Shown here one piece after another: positions 7,906-14,365 of a stretch of DNA of 14,365 nucleotides; position 1 is the stretch's first letter, and each line of letters opens with the position of its first letter. A model generated the notes under the pieces. That model ran no database searches, had not been told where the DNA came from, and saw only the letters and a list, made by a program, of their open reading frames with translations. Position numbers and translations under genes: made by a program. This stretch comes from Gammaproteobacteria bacterium (GTDB lineage Bacteria > Pseudomonadota > Gammaproteobacteria > Pseudomonadales > Pseudohongiellaceae). The stretch lies in contig JAESUT010000057.1 of the NCBI GenBank assembly GCA_016762995.1, positions 27,246-41,610 of the forward strand, in the 5' to 3' direction.

Positions 7906-9864
7906 TTGATCTATCTGCTTCACAAGCTTTCCCCAATACGCCCTGCGCTGACCACCCTATTTCTAGCACTAGCTTTCTTGTTCCTGTCCGCCTCATTTTC
8001 CTCGGCTGCTGAACTCAGTATCACGCAGAATCAACTGCCGGTGAATCTGGGCCCCTATCTAGATTATTTTGAAGACCCTGACCGTGCATACACCATTGAA
8101 CAGATGACCTCTGATTCGATCAAATGGCAGCGATCCACCCAAGCTATTCCTACCATGGGCATGAGCAAGTCTGCACATTGGTTTAGCATAGTCCTTAGTG
8201 GCGAGAACATGCTGGATGAAGGCCTAGTGTTTGCCTTGGATTCTCCCGTAATCGATCGCGTAGAGTTTTACTTCGTAGATGGCGACACCGTAATACGCAC
8301 CTCTGTTGTCGGTGATACTATTCCATTGTCACAACTCGACTACCCCTACCGGTTTCCAATAGTACCGTTCGAGATTGCCGAAGAAGGAAAATACAACAAA
8401 ATTATTTTTCGCGCCGTCTCGTCCACGGGTGTTGAGATCCCTCTAACTCTTACTACCGTTTCATTATTGGCAGAAAGCCAGCAGAGCATCCTTGTATTCA
8501 ATGGCGCATTGCTGATGATCTTCTTATTCTGCTTTGGTATCACCGTCATTCTTTTTAACTTTACACGAGACCCTCTCCTATTTGGCGTTTCACTGTTCTT
8601 TGGGGCTGGCGCTATCTTTTTGCTAACCCAGTCCGGGCTCGGTAGGATTTGGTTTTGGCCTGAGAGCATTGACGCTAATACCAGAATATCCCTGGTCGCA
8701 TCGACCTGCTTAGTAGCTAGCATCTGTATAGTCGGACGAGCATTGCAGTTTGAAAATCGTTATCGAGATTCGGCAAACATAGTACTTCGGTTTCTCACCT
8801 ATTCCATGATTCCTCTTGGACTGTACTATCTAATAGTTCCCCTAGGTCAGATTAACAGCGACAACGTAATTCCTATAATGGTGATCGGCCTGCTAGTCAT
8901 GGTCGCGGTTCTAATCATGGCATCGATCACTGCGATTCAAGGCTCGAAGGCAGCTATCTATCTAGTTACAGCATGGGTATTAATCGTCTTAGCCTACAGC
9001 TCACTACTCGTTTACAAATTTGAGCTCATTGAAAGAGCTACGGCATCGCCAATAATTGGGGCGGCGCTCGCAGTTGCCGCAGTAATGTTTCTATTGATGG
9101 CTGTGGCTGAGTTTGTCCGCTCTAAGAGTGACGAACTAGTAGATGCACGTATGGAGACTAAAGCAAAAACAGATTTTCTGAAAAACGTGTCTAGAGAATT
9201 TTTAACTCCAGTCCACCTAATCCTTGCCAACTCGAAACGCTTAATGGCGGCTCACTCAGATAAACTGGATGATCCAACAAAACAACATATGGCGACTGTC
9301 ATAAAGCAGAGCGACCATCTGCACAATTTGATAAACGACTTGCTGGAAATGGCGGAGCTTGAATCCGATAGTTTCGAGCCAGAATTTGAGTTAGTAGAGA
9401 TGACACGCTTCCTAGGCGAAATTAAAAACACAATGTCGCCATCCATTATGGAAAAAGGGCTACAGCTAGAAACTGAATTCGCTTCGTCCAATTTGCTCGT
9501 ACAAACCGATAAGTTACGCCTGCAGCATGTATTGATTAATATCATTACCAACGCGATTAAGTTCACCGAAAAGGGCAGTATCTTGCTTGCCTACAAGGCG
9601 GTCTATTTCCAACGCAGACTAGGCATCGAAATATCCATCGAAGACACCGGCCGCGGCATGAGTTCAGAATTTCAGCAAATATTGTTCCGTGAATTCTCGC
9701 GCGAAGAGGAAAGTTCCGAAAAAGATCCGCAAGGCACAGGCCTTGGATTGGTCATAGTGAAACGCATAGTAGAAAAGTTAGGTGGTGAGATCACGTTCGA
9801 GTCACAACAGAATGCGGGAAGTCGATTCCATATCAAACTGCCGCTTCGGGTGATTAAAGACTAA
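7906..9864 (+). CDS. 7TMR-DISM membrane sensor with degenerate histidine-kinase module
   Basis: This inner-membrane signalling protein of 652 residues begins at a TTG; no in-frame ATG or GTG lies between the upstream stop (7888) and the signal sequence. AGAG just upstream could bind the ribosome. A signal peptide (about 1-36, ending SSAAEL) leads to a periplasmic DISMED2-type sensor domain (about 40-180). A seven-helix DISM membrane region (about 195-405), a linker, a HisKA-like dimerisation domain and a HATPase domain follow. The ATP-binding boxes look intact: N545 and N549 in NIITNAIKF, DTGRG from residue 580 and GTGLGL from 610. The H-box is not: the usual SHExRTP reads SREFLTP, with Arg430 in the phosphoacceptor position and Leu for the conserved Arg. 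Autophosphorylation at the normal site is therefore unlikely. No receiver domain or response-regulator gene is adjacent. The ligand is unknown. Confidence 0.88.
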   Translation: MIYLLHKLSPIRPALTTLFLALAFLFLSASFSSAAELSITQNQLPVNLGPYLDYFEDPDRAYTIEQMTSDSIKWQRSTQAIPTMGMSKSAHWFSIVLSGENMLDEGLVFALDSPVIDRVEFYFVDGDTVIRTSVVGDTIPLSQLDYPYRFPIVPFEIAEEGKYNKIIFRAVSSTGVEIPLTLTTVSLLAESQQSILVFNGALLMIFLFCFGITVILFNFTRDPLLFGVSLFFGAGAIFLLTQSGLGRIWFWPESIDANTRISLVASTCLVASICIVGRALQFENRYRDSANIVLRFLTYSMIPLGLYYLIVPLGQINSDNVIPIMVIGLLVMVAVLIMASITAIQGSKAAIYLVTAWVLIVLAYSSLLVYKFELIERATASPIIGAALAVAAVMFLLMAVAEFVRSKSDELVDARMETKAKTDFLKNVSREFLTPVHLILANSKRLMAAHSDKLDDPTKQHMATVIKQSDHLHNLINDLLEMAELESDSFEPEFELVEMTRFLGEIKNTMSPSIMEKGLQLETEFASSNLLVQTDKLRLQHVLINIITNAIKFTEKGSILLAYKAVYFQRRLGIEISIEDTGRGMSSEFQQILFREFSREEESSEKDPQGTGLGLVIVKRIVEKLGGEITFESQQNAGSRFHIKLPLRVIKD

Positions 9865-9873
9865 GAGGGGTTC

Positions 9874-10122
9874 TTAGCCTGTTTCTTTCTCCAACTGGTA
9901 GATCAGTTCACCCACGTCTTCCATCTTGCTCTCGAAGCCTTTAAGCGCATCAGCCAACCCCTGATTGTAATAGTATCCGCCTACTTCTTTAGAGAAGAAG
10001 TCCAGCAGGAACTCAGCATCGAAACTCCCGATCTCTTGCTGTAACTCGTCTTCAAAATATTTTTTCAATTTCGTTATAACCTCGGCCTTCACGAAATCAT
10101 CAAGTTTAATTTCTGCCAACAT
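9874..10122 (-). CDS. DUF2164 family small protein
   Basis: This is an 82-residue soluble, acidic protein without signal or membrane segments. It resembles the DUF2164 family, whose members share a core like that seen here: IGSFDAEFLLDFFSKE followed by GGYYYNQGL and a C-terminal helical ELIYQLEKE. No function is established for the family. The ATG at 10122-10120 shares one base with the upstream gene's TGA (TGATG), and AGGGG lies just ahead. Translation is therefore probably coupled to that HAD-family gene. A TTG one codon earlier is possible but less likely. The gene ends nine bases from the stop of the convergent kinase-like gene, leaving no room for a separate terminator between them. Confidence 0.8.
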   Translation of the reverse strand: MLAEIKLDDFVKAEVITKLKKYFEDELQQEIGSFDAEFLLDFFSKEVGGYYYNQGLADALKGFESKMEDVGELIYQLEKETG

Positions 10123-10976
10123 CAAGCCCCTAGCTGCCGCGCCAAATCATTGAAATCTTCTGCTGTATAATCAAATTCACCGTCTGGATTTCTGTTTACT
10201 GGTCGCCCTGGGCCACGCTCTAAGGGACGAATTACGTAGGCTGTCTTGAGGCCGGTACGTGCTGCCGCACGCAGGTCTCCAGGGTGAGCCGCAACCATCA
10301 TCACTTGCTCTGGCCTCAGACTCAGCAGATCAGCCGCTTTCAGATAAGCCTCAGGGTCAGGTTTATAGTGCCCGGACAGTTCGGCTGAGAGAATCGCATC
10401 CCATGGCAATCCGCCATTCTTCGCCATATGCGTCAACAAGGAGACATTCCCATTGGAAAGCGTCGTGATCACATATTTACTCTTCAATTTATTCAATCCC
10501 GATACCGTATCAGGCCAGGGAGAAAGCCGCTGCCATGCTTCGTTAAAATGAACAAGCTCCGCCTCACTCATTCCAGTCAAACTGTATTCCTCGACTAAAT
10601 CATCGAGAATCATACGATGAAGATCGTCGATCTTCGTCCAGGGTAATTCGCCACTACGAACTTTGCTCATAGCGGGGCCATAACCCGAACGCCAACTATC
10701 CGCAAACCTTGCCCAGTCGACATTGTAGCCCTTCTTCGCGGCAAGCAATTGACCTTCGCGAATAATAGACCCACGCCAGTCAACAACTGTTCCGAAAACA
10801 TCGAAGGTTAACGCCTTCACGCTATCTGCCACTGAATTATCAGCAGCATGGGAGAGTACAGGTAACACACCGATACCCAGCCCCACAGGCACCAGCGCAA
10901 GCTGACGCAGGAATTGTCTTCTGCTGGGTTGATTTCGTGGAGGCGATTGGATCGAATGTGTAGGATTTTTCAGCAC
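10122..10976 (-). CDS. Tat-exported HAD-superfamily protein, haloacid dehalogenase type II-like
   Basis: This 284-residue protein has an N-terminal Tat signal: SRRQFLRQ (twin arginines at 19-20), a hydrophobic core and a cleavage site near SHAADN. It should therefore be folded before export to the periplasm. The HAD fold follows. By my alignment to the L-2-haloacid dehalogenase L-DEX YL, the nucleophile is D59 (FDVFGT) and the substrate arginine is R96 (SWRSGY). Ser174 (LSNGN), Lys205 and Tyr211 (YKPDPEAY), and Asp234 are also kept. The Ser and Asn of the enzyme's SSNAWD motif are Ala and His here (VAAHPGD). The substrate is thus uncertain: a haloacid, a phosphate ester or something else. The GTG start is preceded by AGGAG seven bases away. 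The stop overlaps the DUF2164 start. Confidence 0.85.
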   Translation of the reverse strand: MLKNPTHSIQSPPRNQPSRRQFLRQLALVPVGLGIGVLPVLSHAADNSVADSVKALTFDVFGTVVDWRGSIIREGQLLAAKKGYNVDWARFADSWRSGYGPAMSKVRSGELPWTKIDDLHRMILDDLVEEYSLTGMSEAELVHFNEAWQRLSPWPDTVSGLNKLKSKYVITTLSNGNVSLLTHMAKNGGLPWDAILSAELSGHYKPDPEAYLKAADLLSLRPEQVMMVAAHPGDLRAAARTGLKTAYVIRPLERGPGRPVNRNPDGEFDYTAEDFNDLARQLGA

Positions 10977-11052
10977 GGCTATTCTCCTAAGTCTATAGAG
11001 CTAACGGCTCTTTTTAGGCTAAGCTAGCATACTGCCTGTTCTAAAAGAACGC

Positions 11053-12390
11053 CTACTGGAAATAAACAGCGAGGATAGCGAGAGGACAAATAAACTTAAC
11101 GTAGAAGGGCCAGATTTTCCAGAACAGACCATGCTCCGCCTCTGGGCTACCTCGACGAATTTCGTCGAGTATTTCATTCCGACGCCATATCCAAGCCGCA
11201 AAAATGCAGATAAACAGGCTAAGTAGTGGCTGACTTCGCTCAGTGGTGAAGCTCACAACGCTATCAAATAGGAGATCGAAATTGAACACGATAACCAAGG
11301 AGATCGAGGTAATGATGGCGCCCACAATCATTGCGGCCTTCTCTCGAGGTAATCCTCTACTCTCAACAGCATAAGCAACCGGCACCTCCAGCATCGAAAT
11401 AGAAGATGTGAGTGAGGCAATCGTCATTAAAGCAAAGAATGCCGCTGAAACCAGCAAGCCTATAGGACCCATACTGTTGAATAGTGCGGGAAGCACTGAA
11501 ACGATGAGGCCAGGGCCAGCAATCAGGCCGCCTGCATCGTCATAAATTTGTACACCACTTTCAAGAGCCACATACATAGCCGGCAATATTAGCAACCCGG
11601 CTAAGACTGCAATCCCAACATCTAACAAGGCAACGAGACCACCGACGAGCGGCAAGTTCTCATCTTTGCTGATATAGGAGCCATAAACCAACATAGTGCC
11701 AACGCCAAGCGAGAGAGAGAAGAATGCTTGTCCCATTGCATTGACTAATAATTGCGGATCAGTGATACGCGAGAAATCAGGCACTAAATAGGCGCGCAGC
11801 CCATCCATCGCTCCCGGCAAAGTAAAAACATACAGAATCAATAACAAGAGAATAGCGACAAGTGAAGGCATTAGCCTTGATGCCCATTTTTCAATGCCAT
11901 CCCTTACGCCAGCAGTAATAATAAGAACAGTCAGCACCATGAAAATGGTAACGAAGAGTGCATTGCGAATTTCTGTATCAGTTGTGAGCCACTGAGAAAA
12001 ACTCGTCAGGCCTAACAGCCTTGAGAGAGGGTCTAGAAAGAATGCCATCATCCAGCCGCTAACAATGGCGTAGAAGCTGAGAATCAAACTCACTGTCAGT
12101 ATGCCAACGAACCCAATGGCCAGCGCAAGGTACTGGCTCTTCTTGCCACTTGATATGGATTTCAATGCTGCCACAGCATTGGAGCGCGTATGGCGGCCAA
12201 TAATGAGCTCAGCCATTAGCGCGGGATAGCCTAAAGCAAAGGCTAATACGAGGTAAGCGAAAAGAAATGCTGCACCGCCATTGCTCGCAGTGTTTGTAGG
12301 GAAGCCCCAGATATTGCCTAGGCCAACTGCCGATCCCGATGCAGCCATAAGAAAGCCAAATCTGGATGAAAATTCTCCGCGTGCTGCCAC
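11053..12390 (-). CDS. Sodium-dependent transporter of the NSS (neurotransmitter:sodium symporter) family
   Basis: This is an inner-membrane secondary transporter of 445 residues with about eleven hydrophobic helices, likely importing an amino acid or related amine with Na+. The N-terminal signature FLMAASGSAVGLGNIWGFP (helix 1, unwound sodium and substrate site) and SNGGAAFLFAYLV are diagnostic. Later, QAFFSLSLGVGTMLVYGSY matches the helix 6 region. The arginine that follows GNxW in most members (R30 in LeuT, an extracellular gate residue) is Gly29; this GNIWGFP form is, as far as I recall, common in one bacterial branch. The substrate cannot be told from the sequence. The start is GTG, with AAGGGG eleven bases ahead. 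It lies 25 bases after the cyclophilin gene, suggesting cotranscription, although no functional link is apparent. Confidence 0.93.
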   Translation of the reverse strand: MAARGEFSSRFGFLMAASGSAVGLGNIWGFPTNTASNGGAAFLFAYLVLAFALGYPALMAELIIGRHTRSNAVAALKSISSGKKSQYLALAIGFVGILTVSLILSFYAIVSGWMMAFFLDPLSRLLGLTSFSQWLTTDTEIRNALFVTIFMVLTVLIITAGVRDGIEKWASRLMPSLVAILLLLILYVFTLPGAMDGLRAYLVPDFSRITDPQLLVNAMGQAFFSLSLGVGTMLVYGSYISKDENLPLVGGLVALLDVGIAVLAGLLILPAMYVALESGVQIYDDAGGLIAGPGLIVSVLPALFNSMGPIGLLVSAAFFALMTIASLTSSISMLEVPVAYAVESRGLPREKAAMIVGAIITSISLVIVFNFDLLFDSVVSFTTERSQPLLSLFICIFAAWIWRRNEILDEIRRGSPEAEHGLFWKIWPFYVKFICPLAILAVYFQ

Positions 12391-12415
12391 TGTTCTGAGT
12401 GCCCCTTGAATTTAT

Positions 12416-13372
12416 CTATTGATCAAATGATTCCAGAGTGAAGCTTGCAGTTGCCGCATCGGTGAGAACAAAAACAACATTCGTCGCCACAGAAATAGAT
12501 CCGCTTACATTTACCTCTAACGATGGAATTCGCAGCCGGCCATCGACAGTAGAATACTCGGCAATTCCTGCAAAGCTATCCCGGCGCGGAATTGCACTCT
12601 CCGCGTTTGCGCGGATAACTACATTCGGTGAGGTAGCCACAACATTAAAATTCATGCTGATCAGATCAGCTCCCGCGTCGATGCTCACAGAGGTAATGAG
12701 TAAGCCAGACTCGGACTCAAAAACATGCGGTGCTGAACTAAAACGCTGTGTTACCTCAGCATTGATATAGAGGAAGTCTCTAGGGTCGTTGTAGATCGGT
12801 GTGATATGCGGCGCATTTGGCGCCTTCGCACCAAGATCGACAATTGGCAAGGCATCGATCTCATCTACAGTAACCATCCCGTCGCCTAGCACGACTCCAA
12901 AGACCGTAAAACCACCATTGCTGGTGTCTAACGACCCGCTATTGTCGGCGACATTGACAAACCACTGATTTGTAGCGCTATTTGGGTCATCGCCCAGCTT
13001 GGCCATCGCAACCGTGCCACGCGTATTGGAGGCCCCGAACTCATTCTTAACCGGCGGGTCGCTAGGCACATCTATGGGCCCTTCAAACAGGCGGAAGCGA
13101 AAACCCCCTCCCTGCACTACGAAGCCATTGACGGCACGATGAATATAGGTGCCGTTGTAGTCATTGCGATTGACGTAGTTTAAGAAATTCTGGACTGTTT
13201 CTGGAGCTGAATCATCCAATAACTCAATCGAGTAGTCGCCAATACCCGTACTGATACGGACAATGGTCCCTGCCAGAGTAGTTGGGACATAGGCAAGGAT
13301 GGAACCGAGAGCGATACGAATTGAGACGTTGGCGAATCTCTTTCCTAGGCTGCGCCGACTAACTGTGGTCAT
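12416..13372 (-). CDS. Exported cyclophilin-type peptidyl-prolyl cis-trans isomerase with C-terminal extension
   Basis: This 318-residue protein probably acts as a folding helper outside the cytoplasm. Residues 1-34 form a signal-like region containing SRRSLGK, which is Tat-like, with a hydrophobic core interrupted by Arg19. The export route is therefore unclear. The cyclophilin domain covers about 36-185. It has YIHRAVNGFVVQGGGF (catalytic Arg79, Gln87), NSATNQWFVN and GGFTVFGVV, the equivalents of the classic FHR, QFFI and FGxV motifs. About 120 further residues (195-318), rich in predicted beta strands, match nothing I recognise. The ATG at 13372-13370 is well placed, with AGGAG five bases upstream (13378-13382). 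The NSS transporter gene follows 25 bases later. The isomerase call is firm; the tail is unassigned. Confidence 0.9.
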   Translation of the reverse strand: MTTVSRRSLGKRFANVSIRIALGSILAYVPTTLAGTIVRISTGIGDYSIELLDDSAPETVQNFLNYVNRNDYNGTYIHRAVNGFVVQGGGFRFRLFEGPIDVPSDPPVKNEFGASNTRGTVAMAKLGDDPNSATNQWFVNVADNSGSLDTSNGGFTVFGVVLGDGMVTVDEIDALPIVDLGAKAPNAPHITPIYNDPRDFLYINAEVTQRFSSAPHVFESESGLLITSVSIDAGADLISMNFNVVATSPNVVIRANAESAIPRRDSFAGIAEYSTVDGRLRIPSLEVNVSGSISVATNVVFVLTDAATASFTLESFDQ

Positions 13373-13399
13373 GAAAACTCCTGAAACTGCAGCTGTTAG

Positions 13400-13416
13400 A
13401 GGTATTTCTTATACCT
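13400..13416 (-). repeat. Inverted repeat overlapping a candidate -10 box of the cyclophilin gene
   Basis: AGGTAT-TTCTT-ATACCT is a perfect 6-bp inverted repeat. Read on the minus strand it contains TATAAG (13413-13408), a possible -10 hexamer whose transcript would start about 28 bases before the cyclophilin ATG. It could be an operator or a leader hairpin. No good -35 hexamer is seen. Confidence 0.35.
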
Positions 13417-13501
13417 ATCTGACCGAGGCAGCATAGGTTAAGTTCCATTAAGATTCAACTCCCATTCCTAGGCTACAGATACCGCCAAGACAGGCTTGAG
13501 T

Positions 13502-13522
13502 AAGCGTAGCGTAAATACGCTT
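13502..13522. repeat. 7-bp inverted repeat in the divergent intergenic region
   Basis: AAGCGTA and TACGCTT are perfect complements separated by GCGTAAA. Neither side carries a T-run, so it is not an intrinsic terminator. It could be a binding site for a dimeric regulator, placed between the two divergent genes. Confidence 0.35.
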
Positions 13523-13589
13523 CCGGCCCGAAATCTGGCGTTCTCCGACTGCCACTCCAGGATTTTTAGCTGGCGATTCACCGCTCGTC

Positions 13590-13606
13590 TATGATATAAC
13601 ATGCGA
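13590..13606 (+). promoter_or_regulatory. Extended -10 element upstream of the Hsp70-like gene
   Basis: TGA-TATAAC (13592-13600) fits an extended -10 box, with a poor TGGCGA (13571-13576) 18 bases upstream. It lies 73 bases before the GTG start. The surrounding TATGATATAACATGCGA matches the element before the kinase-like gene at 15 of 17 bases. Confidence 0.45.
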
Positions 13607-13673
13607 CCTTTCGAGAGTCTCCAGCTAGAAAGTTTTTGTCTAATCGTTCAGTAAAAATAGGTTCGCTTCACCT

Positions 13674-14365
13674 GTGCCAAATCATCAAAACTCACTCCCC
13701 GGTTTCGAAGCAGCAATTCAAGATTCTCTAGAGAAACAAAATGGAGATTCGCAAGTAAACCGGCAGGCCTCCATTGGCATCGGAATAGACTACGGCACAA
13801 GTAATAGCGCCGCAGCGGTATTCGATGGCACGAAAGTCCACCTCGTAAAGCTAGAGCAGCACTCAGTAATCATGCCTTCGGCGACCTATATAGATAAAGA
13901 CTTCAAGATCAGCACAGGTCAGGCCGCGATCAATTGCTACATAGAGAGCAACACAGGAAGAACCGTTGAGCTGAGCGCGGAAATCTTAGGCGAAAGCAGA
14001 ACCACCACAGGCCAGATCGGTGACAAGGGCCTACCCGAAGAAGGCGGTACGCAAGTCTTATATGGGCAGTCTTTCGTAGATGGTGGCCAACAAGGGCGCC
14101 TCTTTAGAGGCATTAAAAGGCTGCTAGGCAGCACCGACTCACCTCGACTAATGGTATTCGACCGGGCATTTCGGCTCGTCGCTCTTATCACTCCCCTACT
14201 GCTTAGAATAAGAAAAAGCATTATTCTACAGTTACCGAACAGAGCCTCAGCAGCTATCGATCATGCCTGTATCGGGCACCCAGTAAATTTCGAGGGTAGT
14301 GCCGAGAACCGAAACAGGGCCGCTCTCGACATGCTGTCTGAAGCCTATGGCTATGCTGAGTTCGT
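13674..14365 (+). CDS. Hsp70/DnaK-like chaperone, YegD type (3' end missing)
   Basis: About 230 codons are open to the window edge. After an N-terminal tail of some 34 polar residues comes IGIGIDYGTSNSAAAVF, the phosphate-1 loop of the Hsp70/actin ATPase fold, closest in style to E. coli YegD (GFDYGTANCSVAV). Further YegD-like stretches are a RLFRGIKRLLGS segment and CIGHPVNFEG (YegD IGRPINFQG). These indicate an ATP-binding protein of the YegD branch rather than DnaK itself; its clients are unknown. GTG 13674 is the only ATG, GTG or TTG codon between the upstream in-frame stop (13641) and the ATPase motif, so the tail appears real. No clear Shine-Dalgarno sequence precedes it. The gene diverges from the cyclophilin gene. 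Confidence 0.85.
   Translation, partial: MPNHQNSLPGFEAAIQDSLEKQNGDSQVNRQASIGIGIDYGTSNSAAAVFDGTKVHLVKLEQHSVIMPSATYIDKDFKISTGQAAINCYIESNTGRTVELSAEILGESRTTTGQIGDKGLPEEGGTQVLYGQSFVDGGQQGRLFRGIKRLLGSTDSPRLMVFDRAFRLVALITPLLLRIRKSIILQLPNRASAAIDHACIGHPVNFEGSAENRNRAALDMLSEAYGYAEF

Larger units (their letters stand above)
13373..13673. promoter_or_regulatory. Divergent intergenic region between cyclophilin and Hsp70-like genes
   Basis: This 301-base gap must hold the promoters of both flanking genes. It contains the AGGAG of the cyclophilin gene, two inverted repeats (13400-13416 and 13502-13522) and an extended -10 motif facing right (13592-13600). I see no RNA gene, no convincing small coding frame and no terminator in it. 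Confidence 0.6.

Noticed and set aside
8346..8723. A 125-codon open frame on the minus strand inside the sensor gene.
   Set aside because: The plus-strand frame encodes clear membrane helices of the DISM family. The antisense frame has no motif or ribosome-binding site.
10997..11015. Terminator-like hairpin on the + strand, AGAGC-TAACG-GCTCT followed by TTTT.
   Set aside because: Both neighbours are on the minus strand, and the nearest upstream + gene ends over 1.1 kb away. On the minus strand there is no T-run. Probably incidental, though it could stop antisense transcription.
1..14365. Checked for signs of a mobile element or defence island (transposase, integrase, terminal repeats, CRISPR).
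   Set aside because: All genes look like chromosomal housekeeping or accessory genes, with no element boundaries or direct repeats seen.

Overview
The window looks like chromosomal DNA of a Gram-negative gammaproteobacterium, probably of a free-living or marine lineage. This rests on the gene order miaB - phoH(ybeZ) - ybeY - corC(ybeX) - leuS - lptE - holA, on the outer-membrane LPS-assembly lipoprotein LptE, and on a moderate base composition. Nothing was searched against a database. All names come from motifs and family resemblance read in the translated sequence.

Left part (1-7723, all + strand) is a housekeeping block. It holds the 3' part of miaB (tRNA methylthiolation), a PhoH-type ATPase, the endoribonuclease YbeY (overlapping phoH), the CBS-domain protein CorC/YbeX, leucyl-tRNA synthetase, the lipoprotein LptE, and the delta subunit of DNA polymerase III. 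The lnt gene that usually sits after corC is absent. A short reading frame in the corC-leuS gap resembles an Lnt N-terminus and may be its remnant.

Middle part (7724-9864, + strand) has a 182-base gap with a perfect TATAAT hexamer. It is followed by a membrane sensor of the 7TMR-DISM histidine-kinase type. Its ATP-binding domain looks intact, but the phosphoacceptor histidine is replaced by arginine.

Right part (9874-13372, all - strand) reads, in transcription order: an exported cyclophilin-type peptidyl-prolyl isomerase with an extra C-terminal domain, an NSS-family sodium-dependent transporter, a Tat-exported HAD-family (haloacid dehalogenase type II-like) protein, and a small DUF2164 protein coupled to it by a stop/start overlap. 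The kinase and DUF2164 converge with only nine bases between them.

After a 301-base divergent intergenic region with two inverted repeats and an extended -10 motif, the last gene (13674 to the edge, + strand) is the 5' part of an Hsp70/DnaK-like protein of the YegD type. The promoter-like element upstream of it matches the one upstream of the kinase at 15 of 17 positions.

I saw no tRNA, rRNA, insertion sequence, phage gene or CRISPR array. The most unusual points are the degenerate kinase, the missing lnt with a possible fossil, the shared promoter element, and the Tat-HAD/DUF2164 pair.
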